From positions 135,743 to 199,742 of the forward strand of contig CADAAR010000002.1 in the NCBI GenBank assembly GCA_902785945.1: a stretch of 64,000 nt of DNA, read 5' to 3'. Origin of the DNA: an uncultured Prevotellaceae bacterium. Its GTDB lineage: Bacteria; Bacteroidota; Bacteroidia; Bacteroidales; Bacteroidaceae. How positions within the stretch are numbered: position 1 is the stretch's first letter; every line of letters starts with the position of its first letter. The notes beneath the pieces were generated by a model. It saw only the letters and a list, made by a program, of their open reading frames with translations, did not search any database and was not told the origin of the DNA. This document shows, piece by piece, positions 39,570 to 47,507 of the stretch. A program made the translations under genes and the position numbers.

Positions 39570-40811
39570 ATGAGAATAGAAGACTTTGAAATCATGGCAC
39601 CCGTGGGCTCTCGCGAGTCTCTGGCGGCAGCGATACAGGCAGGAGCAGACAGCATCTACTTCGGCATCGAGAAACTGAACATGAGGGCGCACTCCGCCTC
39701 CACGTTCACCATCGACGACCTGCGCGACATTGCCCAAGAGTGCGAGTCACACGGCATCAAGAGCTACCTCACCGTCAACACCATTATCTATGGCGAGGAT
39801 ATCCCCCTGATGCACGAAATCATCGACGCTGCCAAAGAGGCGGGCATCTCAGCCGTCATCGCATCGGATGTGGCCGTGATGACGTATTGTAATAAGGTGG
39901 GACAGGAGGTACACCTCTCCACCCAACTGAACATCTCGAACATCGAGGCGCTGAAGTTCTATGCACAGTTTGCCGATGTCGTGGTACTCGCCCGTGAACT
40001 GAATATGGACCAGGTAGCGGAGATATACCGTCAAGTAGAGGCAGAGCACATTTGCGGCCCAGGCGGGGAACAAATACGCATCGAGATGTTCTGTCACGGT
40101 GCGCTCTGTATGGCCATCAGCGGCAAGTGTTACATGAGTCTGCACGCTGCCAACCGTTCTGCCAACCGTGGGGAGTGCATACAGGTATGTCGCCGCTCGT
40201 ATACCGCCACCGACAATGAGACGGGCTACCAACTCGACATCGACAACAAATATATCATGTCGCCCAAAGACCTCAAAGCGGTCCGTTTCATCGATAAAAT
40301 GATGAAGGCTGGCGTGCGTGTGTTCAAGATCGAGGGTCGTGCCCGCGGACCTGAATATGTGTATACCGTCGTAAAGTGCTATAAGGAAGCGATCCAAGCC
40401 GTACTCAACGATACCTTTACAGAAGAAAAGAAGGATGAATGGGACGAACGTCTCGCCACCGTCTTTAACCGCGGCTTCTGGGACGGTTACTATCAGGGCC
40501 AGCTCATGGGCGAGTGGAACAAGAACTACGGCTCCAACGCCACCGAGCGCAAAGTCTATATTGGTAAAGGAGTGAAATACTTCTCCAAACTCGGTGTGGC
40601 AGAGTTCACCGTCGAGGCCAACACCTTCAAGGTGGGCGATAAGATGCTCATCACCGGTCCTACAACAGGTGTGATGTACGTCACTGCCGATGAGATACAC
40701 GGTGATAACGGTCCTGTCCAGATTGCCGAACAAGGCACCCGCGTATCCATTGCCGTCACCGACAAAGTCCGCCCCAGCGATAAGCTCTTTAAGTTAGTGA
40801 AAAGTGAATAG
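39570..40811 (+). CDS. trhP: U32 family protein, probable tRNA U34 hydroxylation enzyme TrhP/YegQ-like (413 aa)
   Basis: Residues about 8-330 form the U32 domain. The family signature is exact: EMFCHGALC then SGKCYMS, followed by GECIQVCRRSY. These conserved Cys residues are thought to bind an Fe-S cluster. A small C-terminal beta domain follows, as in YegQ. YegQ (TrhP) of E. coli makes 5-hydroxyuridine at tRNA position 34 with prephenate; the older name is collagenase-like peptidase. sufE directly downstream fits an Fe-S requirement. The start at 39570 keeps the usual N-terminal beta strand before MAPVGS, although the leader would be almost absent; ATG at 39594 is the alternative. The last residues KSE and the stop come from a heptamer repeat. 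Confidence 0.8.
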   Translation: MRIEDFEIMAPVGSRESLAAAIQAGADSIYFGIEKLNMRAHSASTFTIDDLRDIAQECESHGIKSYLTVNTIIYGEDIPLMHEIIDAAKEAGISAVIASDVAVMTYCNKVGQEVHLSTQLNISNIEALKFYAQFADVVVLARELNMDQVAEIYRQVEAEHICGPGGEQIRIEMFCHGALCMAISGKCYMSLHAANRSANRGECIQVCRRSYTATDNETGYQLDIDNKYIMSPKDLKAVRFIDKMMKAGVRVFKIEGRARGPEYVYTVVKCYKEAIQAVLNDTFTEEKKDEWDERLATVFNRGFWDGYYQGQLMGEWNKNYGSNATERKVYIGKGVKYFSKLGVAEFTVEANTFKVGDKMLITGPTTGVMYVTADEIHGDNGPVQIAEQGTRVSIAVTDKVRPSDKLFKLVKSE

Positions 40812-40830
40812 TGAAAAGTGAATAGTGAGA
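40796..40830 (+). repeat. Heptamer tandem repeat, five units
   Basis: AGTGAAA, AGTGAAT, AGTGAAA, AGTGAAT, AGTGAGA. It encodes the last residues and TAG stop of the U32 gene and reaches the ATG of sufE. Confidence 0.85.
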
Positions 40831-41249
40831 TGACCATCAACGAGATTCAAGACGAAATCATCGAGGAGTTCTCCGGTTTCGATGACTGGATGGACAAGTA
40901 CCAACTGCTCATCGACCTGGGCAATGAACAAGAACCACTCGAGGAGAAATACAAAACCGAACAGAACCTGATCGACGGCTGCCAAAGTCGTGTGTGGCTG
41001 GTAGCAGACTACGCCGATGAGAAGATTCACTTCCGCGCCGAAAGCGACGCGCTGATTGTGAAAGGTATCGTCGCCCTGCTCATCCGCGTACTCAGCGACC
41101 ATACCCCCCAGGAGATACTCGATGCCGACCTTTATTTTATTGAAGAGATAGGTCTGAAGGAGCATTTATCGCCTACGCGTTCCAACGGACTTGTAGCAAT
41201 GGTGAAGCAGATGCGCGTTTATGCGTTGGCTTTCAGCGCAAAGCAATAA
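40830..41249 (+). CDS. sufE: SufE-like sulfur acceptor for Fe-S assembly (139 aa)
   Basis: SufE takes persulfide sulfur from a cysteine desulfurase (SufS) and passes it to the SufBCD scaffold. The active Cys51 lies in LIDGCQSRVW, the same place as in E. coli SufE, and the length is normal. ATG at 40830 is used; GTG at 40818 lies inside the repeat. No other suf gene is in the window. The gene is followed by a terminator at 41294, so it forms a two-gene unit with the U32 gene. Confidence 0.9.
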   Translation: MTINEIQDEIIEEFSGFDDWMDKYQLLIDLGNEQEPLEEKYKTEQNLIDGCQSRVWLVADYADEKIHFRAESDALIVKGIVALLIRVLSDHTPQEILDADLYFIEEIGLKEHLSPTRSNGLVAMVKQMRVYALAFSAKQ

Positions 41250-41293
41250 AAGGCAGGTTACGAAACGCGTAACTTTACATTAATTAACATAAG

Positions 41294-41330
41294 AAAAGTT
41301 CCTCAAAATGGGGAGCTTTTCATTTTTTAT
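41294..41330 (+). terminator. Rho-independent-like terminator after sufE
   Basis: AAAAGTTCCTC pairs with GGGGAGCTTTT (with G-U pairs) around a short A-rich loop, then a T-rich tail (TTTTCATTTTTTATT). Confidence 0.65.
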
Positions 41331-41333
41331 TGC

Positions 41334-41341
41334 TAACTTTG
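41334..41341 (+). promoter_or_regulatory. Predicted -7 box of the nrdD promoter
   Basis: TAACTTTG, 33 bp before the nrdD ATG and right after the sufE terminator tail. No -33 TTTG is visible. Confidence 0.55.
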
Positions 41342-41374
41342 CAAGCGATTATAGACTAAAAACTTTAATAATAT

Positions 41375-43615
41375 ATGATCCAAACAGTTGTAAAGCGCGA
41401 CGGACGTATTGTAGGCTTCAATGAACAGAAAATCATGGCAGCCATCCGTAAGGCCATGCTCCACACGGACAAGGGTGAGGACGAACGTCTCTTGTACCAG
41501 ATTACTGACCATATCGCACAGCGTGGTGAGAGTCAGATGACGGTGGAGCAGATTCAGGATGCCGTGGAGGTGGAACTGATGAAATCGAGCCGCAAAGATG
41601 TGGCTCAGAAATACATTGCCTACCGTCATCAGCGCTCTGTAGCCCGTAAAGCCAAGACACGCGACGTGTTCCTCGATATCGTGAACATCAAGAACAATGA
41701 TGTCACACGTGAAAATGCCAATATGAACGCCGACACACCAGCTGGCATGATGATGAAGTTTGCCTCGGAGACCACCAAACCCTTCGTCGACGACTACCTG
41801 TTGAGCGAAGAGGCCCGAGAGGCCGTGAATCACAACTACCTGCATATCCACGATAAAGACTATTATCCCACCAAGTCGCTGACCTGTGTGCAGCATCCGT
41901 TGGACAACATCCTGACTTGTGGTTTTATTGCAGGACATGGTGCTTCAAGACCGGCAAAACGCATTGAGACAGCCTCTGTACTGGCCTGTATATCAATGGA
42001 ATGCTGCCAGAACGAGATGCACGGTGGACAGGCCATCCCTGCCTTCGACTTCTATCTGGCGCCCTACGTCCGCATGAGCTATATCGAGGAGCTGAAAGCT
42101 TTGGAAGACCTGAATGGTGAGAGTTACAAGGACCTCTACGACGAGCCCTTGATGGACTATATCAAGAAGCCCCTTGACGGACTGACGGGCAAGGAACGTG
42201 CCCAGCAGCATGCTATCAACAAGACCGTGGGTCGCGTACACCAGGCAATGGAGGCCTTCATCCATAATATGAACACTATCCACTCGCGCGGTGGTAACCA
42301 AGTGGTGTTCTCTTCCATTAACTACGGAACGGACACCTCCGCCGAAGGACGCTGTATCATGCGTGAGATACTACTCTCCACCTACGAGGGCGTAGGCGGC
42401 GGTGAGACAGCCATCTTCCCCATACAGATCTGGAAGAAGAAGCGGGGTGTGAACTACCTGCCTGAGGACCGTAACTTCGACCTCTACCAGCTGGCCTGTA
42501 AGGTGACTGCACGACGGTTCTTCCCTAACTTCCTGAACCTCGACGCCACTTACAACCAGGATCCCGACTGGCGCGCTGACGACCCGAAGCGCTATATCCA
42601 CGAGGTGGCCACCATGGGCTGTCGTACCCGTGTGTTTGAGAATCGCTTCGGTCCAAGGACGTCCATCGGCCGTGGTAACATCTCTTTCTCGACCATCAAT
42701 ATCGTGAAACTTGCCATCGAGTGTATGGAGGAGCCCGACCAGCAGAAGCGCATTGATATGTTCTTTGCAAAGCTCGATAACCTGCTGGAAATAACCGCAA
42801 AACAGCTCGACGACCGTTTCCAATTCCAGAAGACGGCCTTCGCCAAGCAATTCCCATTGCTGATGAAGAGTCTGTGGATTGGTGCCGACAAGCTGAAGCC
42901 CAATGATACCATCGAAAGCGTTATCAACCAAGGTACCCTTGGCATCGGTTTCATCGGACTGGCCGAATGTCTTGTGGCCCTGACAGGAAAACACCACGGA
43001 GAGAGCCAGGAGAGTCAGGAGTTAGGTCTGAAGATCATCAAATACATGCGCCAACGCGTGAACGATTTCTGTGAACAATATCATCACAACTACTCCGTAC
43101 TTGCCACTCCTGCAGAAGGTCTCAGTGGAAAATTCACCAAAAAGGACCGTCAGAAGTTCGGTAGCATCCCAGGTGTCACCGACCGTGACTATTACACCAA
43201 CTCCAACCACGTACCTGTGTACTACAAGTGCTCAGCCCGTCATAAGGCCGAGGTTGAGGCTCCCTATCATGAGATGACCCGTGGCGGACATATCTTCTAC
43301 GTGGAGATTGACGGCGATGCCACCCACAACCCACAGGTAATCATGAGCGTGGTGGATATGATGGACCAACTGAACATGGGCTATGGCAGCGTGAACCACA
43401 ACCGTAACCGTTGTATGGACTGCGGCTACGAGAATGCTGACGACCATCTGGAGCGCTGCCCGAAATGCGGCTCTACCAACATCGACAAACTCCAGCGTAT
43501 CACGGGTTATCTGGTGGGTACCACCGACCGCTGGAACAGTGGCAAACTGGCAGAGCTGAACGACCGTGTGACACATATCGATCACGGAGCACAAGACTTG
43601 TTCAGTGAAGAATGA
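41375..43615 (+). CDS. nrdD: Anaerobic ribonucleoside-triphosphate reductase (746 aa)
   Basis: Class III reductase that turns NTPs into dNTPs without oxygen. An N-terminal ATP-cone (residues 1-95, VVKRDGRIVGFNEQKI) gives allosteric control. The barrel carries the active-site Cys regions (TCGFIAGHG, ACISMECCQNEMHGG). Near the C-terminus a zinc site, CMDCG...CPKCG, precedes the glycyl-radical loop RITGYLVGTTDRWN with Gly711. Length is normal for the family. Its activase nrdG follows 10 bp after the stop, and both share the promoter at 41334. It marks an anaerobic lifestyle. The final codons, SEE and stop, lie in a heptamer repeat. Confidence 0.95.
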   Translation: MIQTVVKRDGRIVGFNEQKIMAAIRKAMLHTDKGEDERLLYQITDHIAQRGESQMTVEQIQDAVEVELMKSSRKDVAQKYIAYRHQRSVARKAKTRDVFLDIVNIKNNDVTRENANMNADTPAGMMMKFASETTKPFVDDYLLSEEAREAVNHNYLHIHDKDYYPTKSLTCVQHPLDNILTCGFIAGHGASRPAKRIETASVLACISMECCQNEMHGGQAIPAFDFYLAPYVRMSYIEELKALEDLNGESYKDLYDEPLMDYIKKPLDGLTGKERAQQHAINKTVGRVHQAMEAFIHNMNTIHSRGGNQVVFSSINYGTDTSAEGRCIMREILLSTYEGVGGGETAIFPIQIWKKKRGVNYLPEDRNFDLYQLACKVTARRFFPNFLNLDATYNQDPDWRADDPKRYIHEVATMGCRTRVFENRFGPRTSIGRGNISFSTINIVKLAIECMEEPDQQKRIDMFFAKLDNLLEITAKQLDDRFQFQKTAFAKQFPLLMKSLWIGADKLKPNDTIESVINQGTLGIGFIGLAECLVALTGKHHGESQESQELGLKIIKYMRQRVNDFCEQYHHNYSVLATPAEGLSGKFTKKDRQKFGSIPGVTDRDYYTNSNHVPVYYKCSARHKAEVEAPYHEMTRGGHIFYVEIDGDATHNPQVIMSVVDMMDQLNMGYGSVNHNRNRCMDCGYENADDHLERCPKCGSTNIDKLQRITGYLVGTTDRWNSGKLAELNDRVTHIDHGAQDLFSEE

Positions 43616-43629
43616 AGAGTGAAGAATGA
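43604..43629 (+). repeat. Heptamer tandem repeat at the nrdD-nrdG junction
   Basis: AGTGAAG, AATGAAG, AGTGAAG, AATGA. It contains the TGA stop of nrdD and the ATG of nrdG (43626). Confidence 0.8.
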
Positions 43630-44129
43630 TACGGGTATTAGATATCATAGAGGATACGATGGTGGACGGTCCGGGCTTCCGGACCTCCATCTACTGTGCC
43701 GGCTGCCGTCACAAGTGTCCTGGCTGTCATAATCCACAGTCATGGGCCTTTGATCAGGGACATGAGATGAGCGTTGATGACATCATGAAGATCATCGTGG
43801 CTGATCCTTATGCCAATGTCACCTTTAGCGGTGGTGACCCGATGTATCAAGCCGCAGCCTTTGCAGAACTGGCCCGTGAGATTCACCAGCGTACCAATAA
43901 GGACATCTGGTGTTTCACCGGCTTCACTTATGAGTCGCTCATCACGCAGGAACAGCGAGAGCTGCTGGAGCAAATTGATGTGCTTGTCGACGGTCCGTAT
44001 ATTGAAAAGCTTCACGACCCCGATCTGCTCTTCCGAGGCAGCAGCAACCAACGACTCATCGATGTGCAGGCCTCACTGTATAGCGGCAAGGTTATGCTCT
44101 GGCATCCAGACATTGCCGTCGCAGTCTGA
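43626..44129 (+). CDS. nrdG: Anaerobic ribonucleotide reductase activating protein (167 aa)
   Basis: Radical SAM activase that makes the glycyl radical on NrdD. The 4Fe-4S motif CRHKCPGC (CxxxCxxC) lies at about residues 27-34, followed by the SAM-binding FSGGDPM. Length and N-terminal VDGPGFRTSIYCAGC are typical of NrdG. The ATG is within the repeat that links it to nrdD. Confidence 0.95.
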   Translation: MIRVLDIIEDTMVDGPGFRTSIYCAGCRHKCPGCHNPQSWAFDQGHEMSVDDIMKIIVADPYANVTFSGGDPMYQAAAFAELAREIHQRTNKDIWCFTGFTYESLITQEQRELLEQIDVLVDGPYIEKLHDPDLLFRGSSNQRLIDVQASLYSGKVMLWHPDIAVAV

Positions 44130-44149
44130 AAACAAAAAAACAAGAGAAT

Positions 44150-44800
44150 ATGGCAAAAAACGCTAAATGGTCTGACGACTACTGGCTGCTTCTGATGCAG
44201 ATCTACCTACAGAAACCTGTAGGCGTGAAGCCGATGTTCCACCGGAAAATGGTGGACTTGAGTCTGGAACTACACCTGCCTCCCAACGTTCTCTTCAATA
44301 AGATGTGTCAGATAGCCAATCTGGAAACACCACGTATCGAGCATATCTGGGAGACCTACGGTCGGAATCCCAAGAAACTGACCCGTGCCGTCAGTCTGTG
44401 GCGAGAAATGCGAGGTTATGGCGATGCCAATGCTTTCTATGAGGGTGTGGAGGTACAGGAGACCTTCGAACGAGACTTCAAGCCCGTAGCCGAGGGTACA
44501 ACGATGACCCCCGTGATGCTGACCCTGATTCTCGACCTCTATTTCCGTCTGACGCCCGTTACAATGGTACCAAAGACACCTGAGGTGCAGGAACTGGCAA
44601 GGCTGATTAAGGTCAAACCTACGGAAGTTGTTGAGGTGATGGACGTGTTCCAGCATTGCGATCCATATCTTAATCGTAAAGATGCCATAAACGGTCCGTT
44701 GGTATCGCCCTGCCATGAAATCTGGCGCCGCTATGGCAATTCGGAGACAGAACAGTTGGCCTCGTATGCAGAACAACTGAAAGACTATTTTAAAAGTTAA
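44150..44800 (+). CDS. Conserved hypothetical protein (216 aa)
   Basis: I do not recognise a named family. The protein is soluble, mostly helical by composition, with two Trp/Arg-rich stretches (YWLLLMQIYLQKP, HIWETYGRNPKKLTRAV) and no signal peptide, membrane segment or metal motif. It sits 20 bp after nrdG and 26 bp before rpoN, so it is probably cotranscribed with both. The last codons FKS and stop overlap a heptamer repeat. A link to rpoN or nrdDG is only positional. Confidence 0.7.
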   Translation: MAKNAKWSDDYWLLLMQIYLQKPVGVKPMFHRKMVDLSLELHLPPNVLFNKMCQIANLETPRIEHIWETYGRNPKKLTRAVSLWREMRGYGDANAFYEGVEVQETFERDFKPVAEGTTMTPVMLTLILDLYFRLTPVTMVPKTPEVQELARLIKVKPTEVVEVMDVFQHCDPYLNRKDAINGPLVSPCHEIWRRYGNSETEQLASYAEQLKDYFKS

Positions 44801-44829
44801 TAGTGAATAGTGATTAGTGAATAGTGATG
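44795..44829 (+). repeat. Heptamer tandem repeat, five units, before rpoN
   Basis: AGTTAAT, AGTGAAT, AGTGATT, AGTGAAT, AGTGATG. It holds the TAA stop of the hypothetical gene and the ATG of rpoN (44827). Confidence 0.85.
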
Positions 44830-46347
44830 AGCGATAAGTCCTGGCAGATACAAGAACAAAAGCAGACACAAGTCCAGAAGCAGACACAGTCGATCTCGCA
44901 GCAGCAGATGCTGGTATCGTCGTTGGTGGAGCTGCCCATTACCCAATTGGCAGACCGCATCAACACAGAGATGAACGACAACCCTGCCTTGGAGGTCGAG
45001 TCGCCTGGTGAGAATGCTGATTTCCCAGATAACTCGGATTACTCTGATTACTCCGAGTACTCAGAGAAATCTGACGATGCCTCCCAAACTGAGCGTGAAG
45101 AGCGCCAATCGGCTCTGGATGCTGCCTTAGAGAATATCGGCCGTGATGATGACGAGCTACCCGTTTACCATGGCGGCAGTAATCTTTCTGAAGACTGCGA
45201 GGAGATGGTGTTCGGCACCACGGAATCGTTTTATGACCAGTTGTTAGAGCAATTACGGGAGAGTGACCTGACAGAGCGTCAGCGTGACATCCTGGAATAC
45301 CTCATCGGATCGCTGGACGACGATGGTCTGCTCCGCAAGGACCTCTATACCATCAGTGACGAACTGGCCATCTATCATAACATCGACGCCAACGAAAAGG
45401 AGATAGAGTCTGTGTTGCATATCCTGCAGGATTTTGACCCTGCCGGCATCGGTGCCCGTTCCTTACAGGAGTGTCTGCTCCTGCAGATTGCACGGCGCGA
45501 TGACTCTCGTGTGAAACAACTGATGCAGCAGGTGATTAACCGTTATTTTGACGAGTTCACTCATAAGCACTGGAGTCGTATACAGACGGCCCTCTCGTTG
45601 AACGATCAGCAGAGTGAGGCTCTTTTTGGAGAGCTACGTAAACTGAACCCCCGTCCAGGAGCCTCGATGGGAGAGACTGTCGGTCGAAGTCTGCAACAGA
45701 TCACCCCCGATTTCATCGTGGACACACAAGACGACGGCACCATCACTTTTACCCTTAACAATGGCGAAGTGCCGGAGCTCACCCTCTCGCAGTCGTTTAT
45801 CGACTCCATGAACGAATACCAACAGAACAAGGAGCATCTGAGTCGTCAGACGAAAGAAGCCCTACTTTATATCAAGAAGAAAGTGGATGCTGCCCAGAAT
45901 TTCATCGAGGCCATCCGTACGAGGCGACATACGCTCACCGTGACGATGCAAACCATCATCACCCTCCAACGACAGTTCTTCCTCGATGGCGACGAGACAT
46001 CACTACGCCCGATGATTCTCAAGGATGTAGCAGAAAAGACGGGATTGGATCTCTCAACGATATCGCGCGTCTGCAACTCAAAATATGCCCAGACGCGCTG
46101 GGGGACTTTCCCCCTGCGCCATTTCTTCAGCGACAGCTATGTCACGGAGAGTGGCGAGGAGCTATCGACACGACAAATCAAGGCTGTGCTCCGCGATCTC
46201 ATCGAGGCTGAGGACAAGCATCAGCCATTAAGCGATGATGCTCTGCGTGAGCAACTGACGGAGAAAGGTTTTCCCATTGCCCGTCGCACCATCGCCAAAT
46301 ACCGTGAAGCACTGGGTATCCCCATCGCAAGACTGAGAAAGGAATGA
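44827..46347 (+). CDS. rpoN: RNA polymerase sigma-54 factor (506 aa)
   Basis: Alternative sigma factor that needs AAA+ activators and reads -24/-12 promoters. Region I (residues 5-45) is Gln-rich (QTQVQKQTQSISQQQ) and is followed by an acidic linker with a short Asp/Ser/Tyr repeat (DNSDYSDYSEYSE). The core-binding domain covers about 110-240. A helix-turn-helix (GLDLSTISRVCNSKY) precedes the RpoN box ARRTIAKYREALG near residue 485, one substitution from the usual ARRTVAKYRE. ATG at 44827 is preferred over GTG at 44824. No activator gene is in the window. Confidence 0.95.
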   Translation: MSDKSWQIQEQKQTQVQKQTQSISQQQMLVSSLVELPITQLADRINTEMNDNPALEVESPGENADFPDNSDYSDYSEYSEKSDDASQTEREERQSALDAALENIGRDDDELPVYHGGSNLSEDCEEMVFGTTESFYDQLLEQLRESDLTERQRDILEYLIGSLDDDGLLRKDLYTISDELAIYHNIDANEKEIESVLHILQDFDPAGIGARSLQECLLLQIARRDDSRVKQLMQQVINRYFDEFTHKHWSRIQTALSLNDQQSEALFGELRKLNPRPGASMGETVGRSLQQITPDFIVDTQDDGTITFTLNNGEVPELTLSQSFIDSMNEYQQNKEHLSRQTKEALLYIKKKVDAAQNFIEAIRTRRHTLTVTMQTIITLQRQFFLDGDETSLRPMILKDVAEKTGLDLSTISRVCNSKYAQTRWGTFPLRHFFSDSYVTESGEELSTRQIKAVLRDLIEAEDKHQPLSDDALREQLTEKGFPIARRTIAKYREALGIPIARLRKE

Positions 46348-46351
46348 GAAT

Positions 46352-46972
46352 ATGACAAGAGAAAAGGGATTTATTCTCGCTGCAAGGGTCATCAGTATGG
46401 TGTTTACGCCATTCTACCTGCCTACATTAGGGCTGGTAGTCTTGTTTATGTTCAGTTACATGAGCCAGATGCCCTGGAGCTACAAGTTCCAGTTACTTGC
46501 TATGGTTTATCTGCTGACGGTCGTGATTCCTAGCGTACTGATCCATTTCTACCGTCGTCATCAGGGCTGGAGCCTCATCGACATGGGTCAAAAAGAACGA
46601 CGTGTCGTACCCTACGTCATCAGTATCCTCTGTTACTTCCTCTGTATTTACTTGATGGAATTTCTCCATATCCCACACTTTATGATGACCATTGTCACAG
46701 CCGCCCTGTTCATCCAGATTACTTGTGCGATGATTAATGTGTGGTGGAAGATCTCTACCCACACGGCCGCCATTGGCGGTGTGGCAGGAGCCCTGTTTGT
46801 CTTTGCGGAGTTTTTCGGCTTCAATCCCGTGTGGTGGCTCTCATTGACACTCATCTTGGCAGGCATCCTCGGCACGAGTCGTATGATTCTGCGACAACAT
46901 AGTCTCGCACAAGTCGTAGCCGGCTTCTTCGTGGGCATTGTCTGTGCCATCATAGGCATCTTATTTCTGTAA
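46352..46972 (+). CDS. PAP2-like integral membrane phosphatase (206 aa)
   Basis: Six hydrophobic segments are visible. PAP2 motifs are in order: K-E-R-R-V-V-P at about residue 80 (motif 1, KxxxxxxRP-like but shifted), I-S-T-H-T-A at about 135 (motif 2), and S-R-M-I-L-R-Q-H-S-L-A-Q-V-V-A-G at about 175 (motif 3). PAP2 enzymes remove phosphate from lipid phosphates or undecaprenyl diphosphate at the membrane. Motif 1 is imperfect, so activity is not certain. The start is 4 bp after rpoN, which suggests translational coupling. Confidence 0.7.
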   Translation: MTREKGFILAARVISMVFTPFYLPTLGLVVLFMFSYMSQMPWSYKFQLLAMVYLLTVVIPSVLIHFYRRHQGWSLIDMGQKERRVVPYVISILCYFLCIYLMEFLHIPHFMMTIVTAALFIQITCAMINVWWKISTHTAAIGGVAGALFVFAEFFGFNPVWWLSLTLILAGILGTSRMILRQHSLAQVVAGFFVGIVCAIIGILFL

Positions 46973-46993
46973 ATAAAATTACAAATTAAAAAT

Positions 46994-47500
46994 ATGAAAC
47001 CACTAGTCAGTATTATCATGGGCAGCACCAGTGACCTGCCTATTATGGAAAAAGCCTGCAAGCTGCTCGACGAGATGCAGGTGCCTTTTGAAGTGAACGC
47101 CCTCTCTGCCCATCGCACCCCCGATGCTGTTGAGGATTTTGCACGTACCGCCAAGGATCGTGGCATCAAGGTCATCATTGCTGGCGCCGGTATGGCCGCT
47201 GCCCTGCCTGGTGTCATCGCAGCCTCTACCACCCTACCCGTCATTGGTGTCCCCATCAAGGGTATGCTCGACGGTCTCGACGCCATGCTTAGCATCATTC
47301 AGATGCCTCCAGGCATCCCCGTGGCAACGGTCGGCATCAATGGCGCACAGAATGCAGCCATCCTTGCCGTAGAGATGATGGCACTCAGCGATGCAGCCCT
47401 CGCTCAGCGACTGGCGGCCTACAAAGGTGGTCTGCGGGCGAAGATCGAGAAAGCCAACAAAGATCTGGCCGAAGTGAAATACGAGTTTAAGACCAACTAA
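46994..47500 (+). CDS. purE: N5-carboxyaminoimidazole ribonucleotide mutase (168 aa)
   Basis: Class I PurE of purine synthesis: moves the carboxylate of N5-CAIR to give CAIR. The phosphate/carboxylate-binding GSTSDLP at residue 10 and the SAHRTP at about 38 are intact. The size is typical. purK is not present in the window. It lies 21 bp after the PAP2-like gene and 7 bp before ispG, in a housekeeping string with no functional link apparent. Confidence 0.95.
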   Translation: MKPLVSIIMGSTSDLPIMEKACKLLDEMQVPFEVNALSAHRTPDAVEDFARTAKDRGIKVIIAGAGMAAALPGVIAASTTLPVIGVPIKGMLDGLDAMLSIIQMPPGIPVATVGINGAQNAAILAVEMMALSDAALAQRLAAYKGGLRAKIEKANKDLAEVKYEFKTN

Positions 47501-47507
47501 ATTTGTC

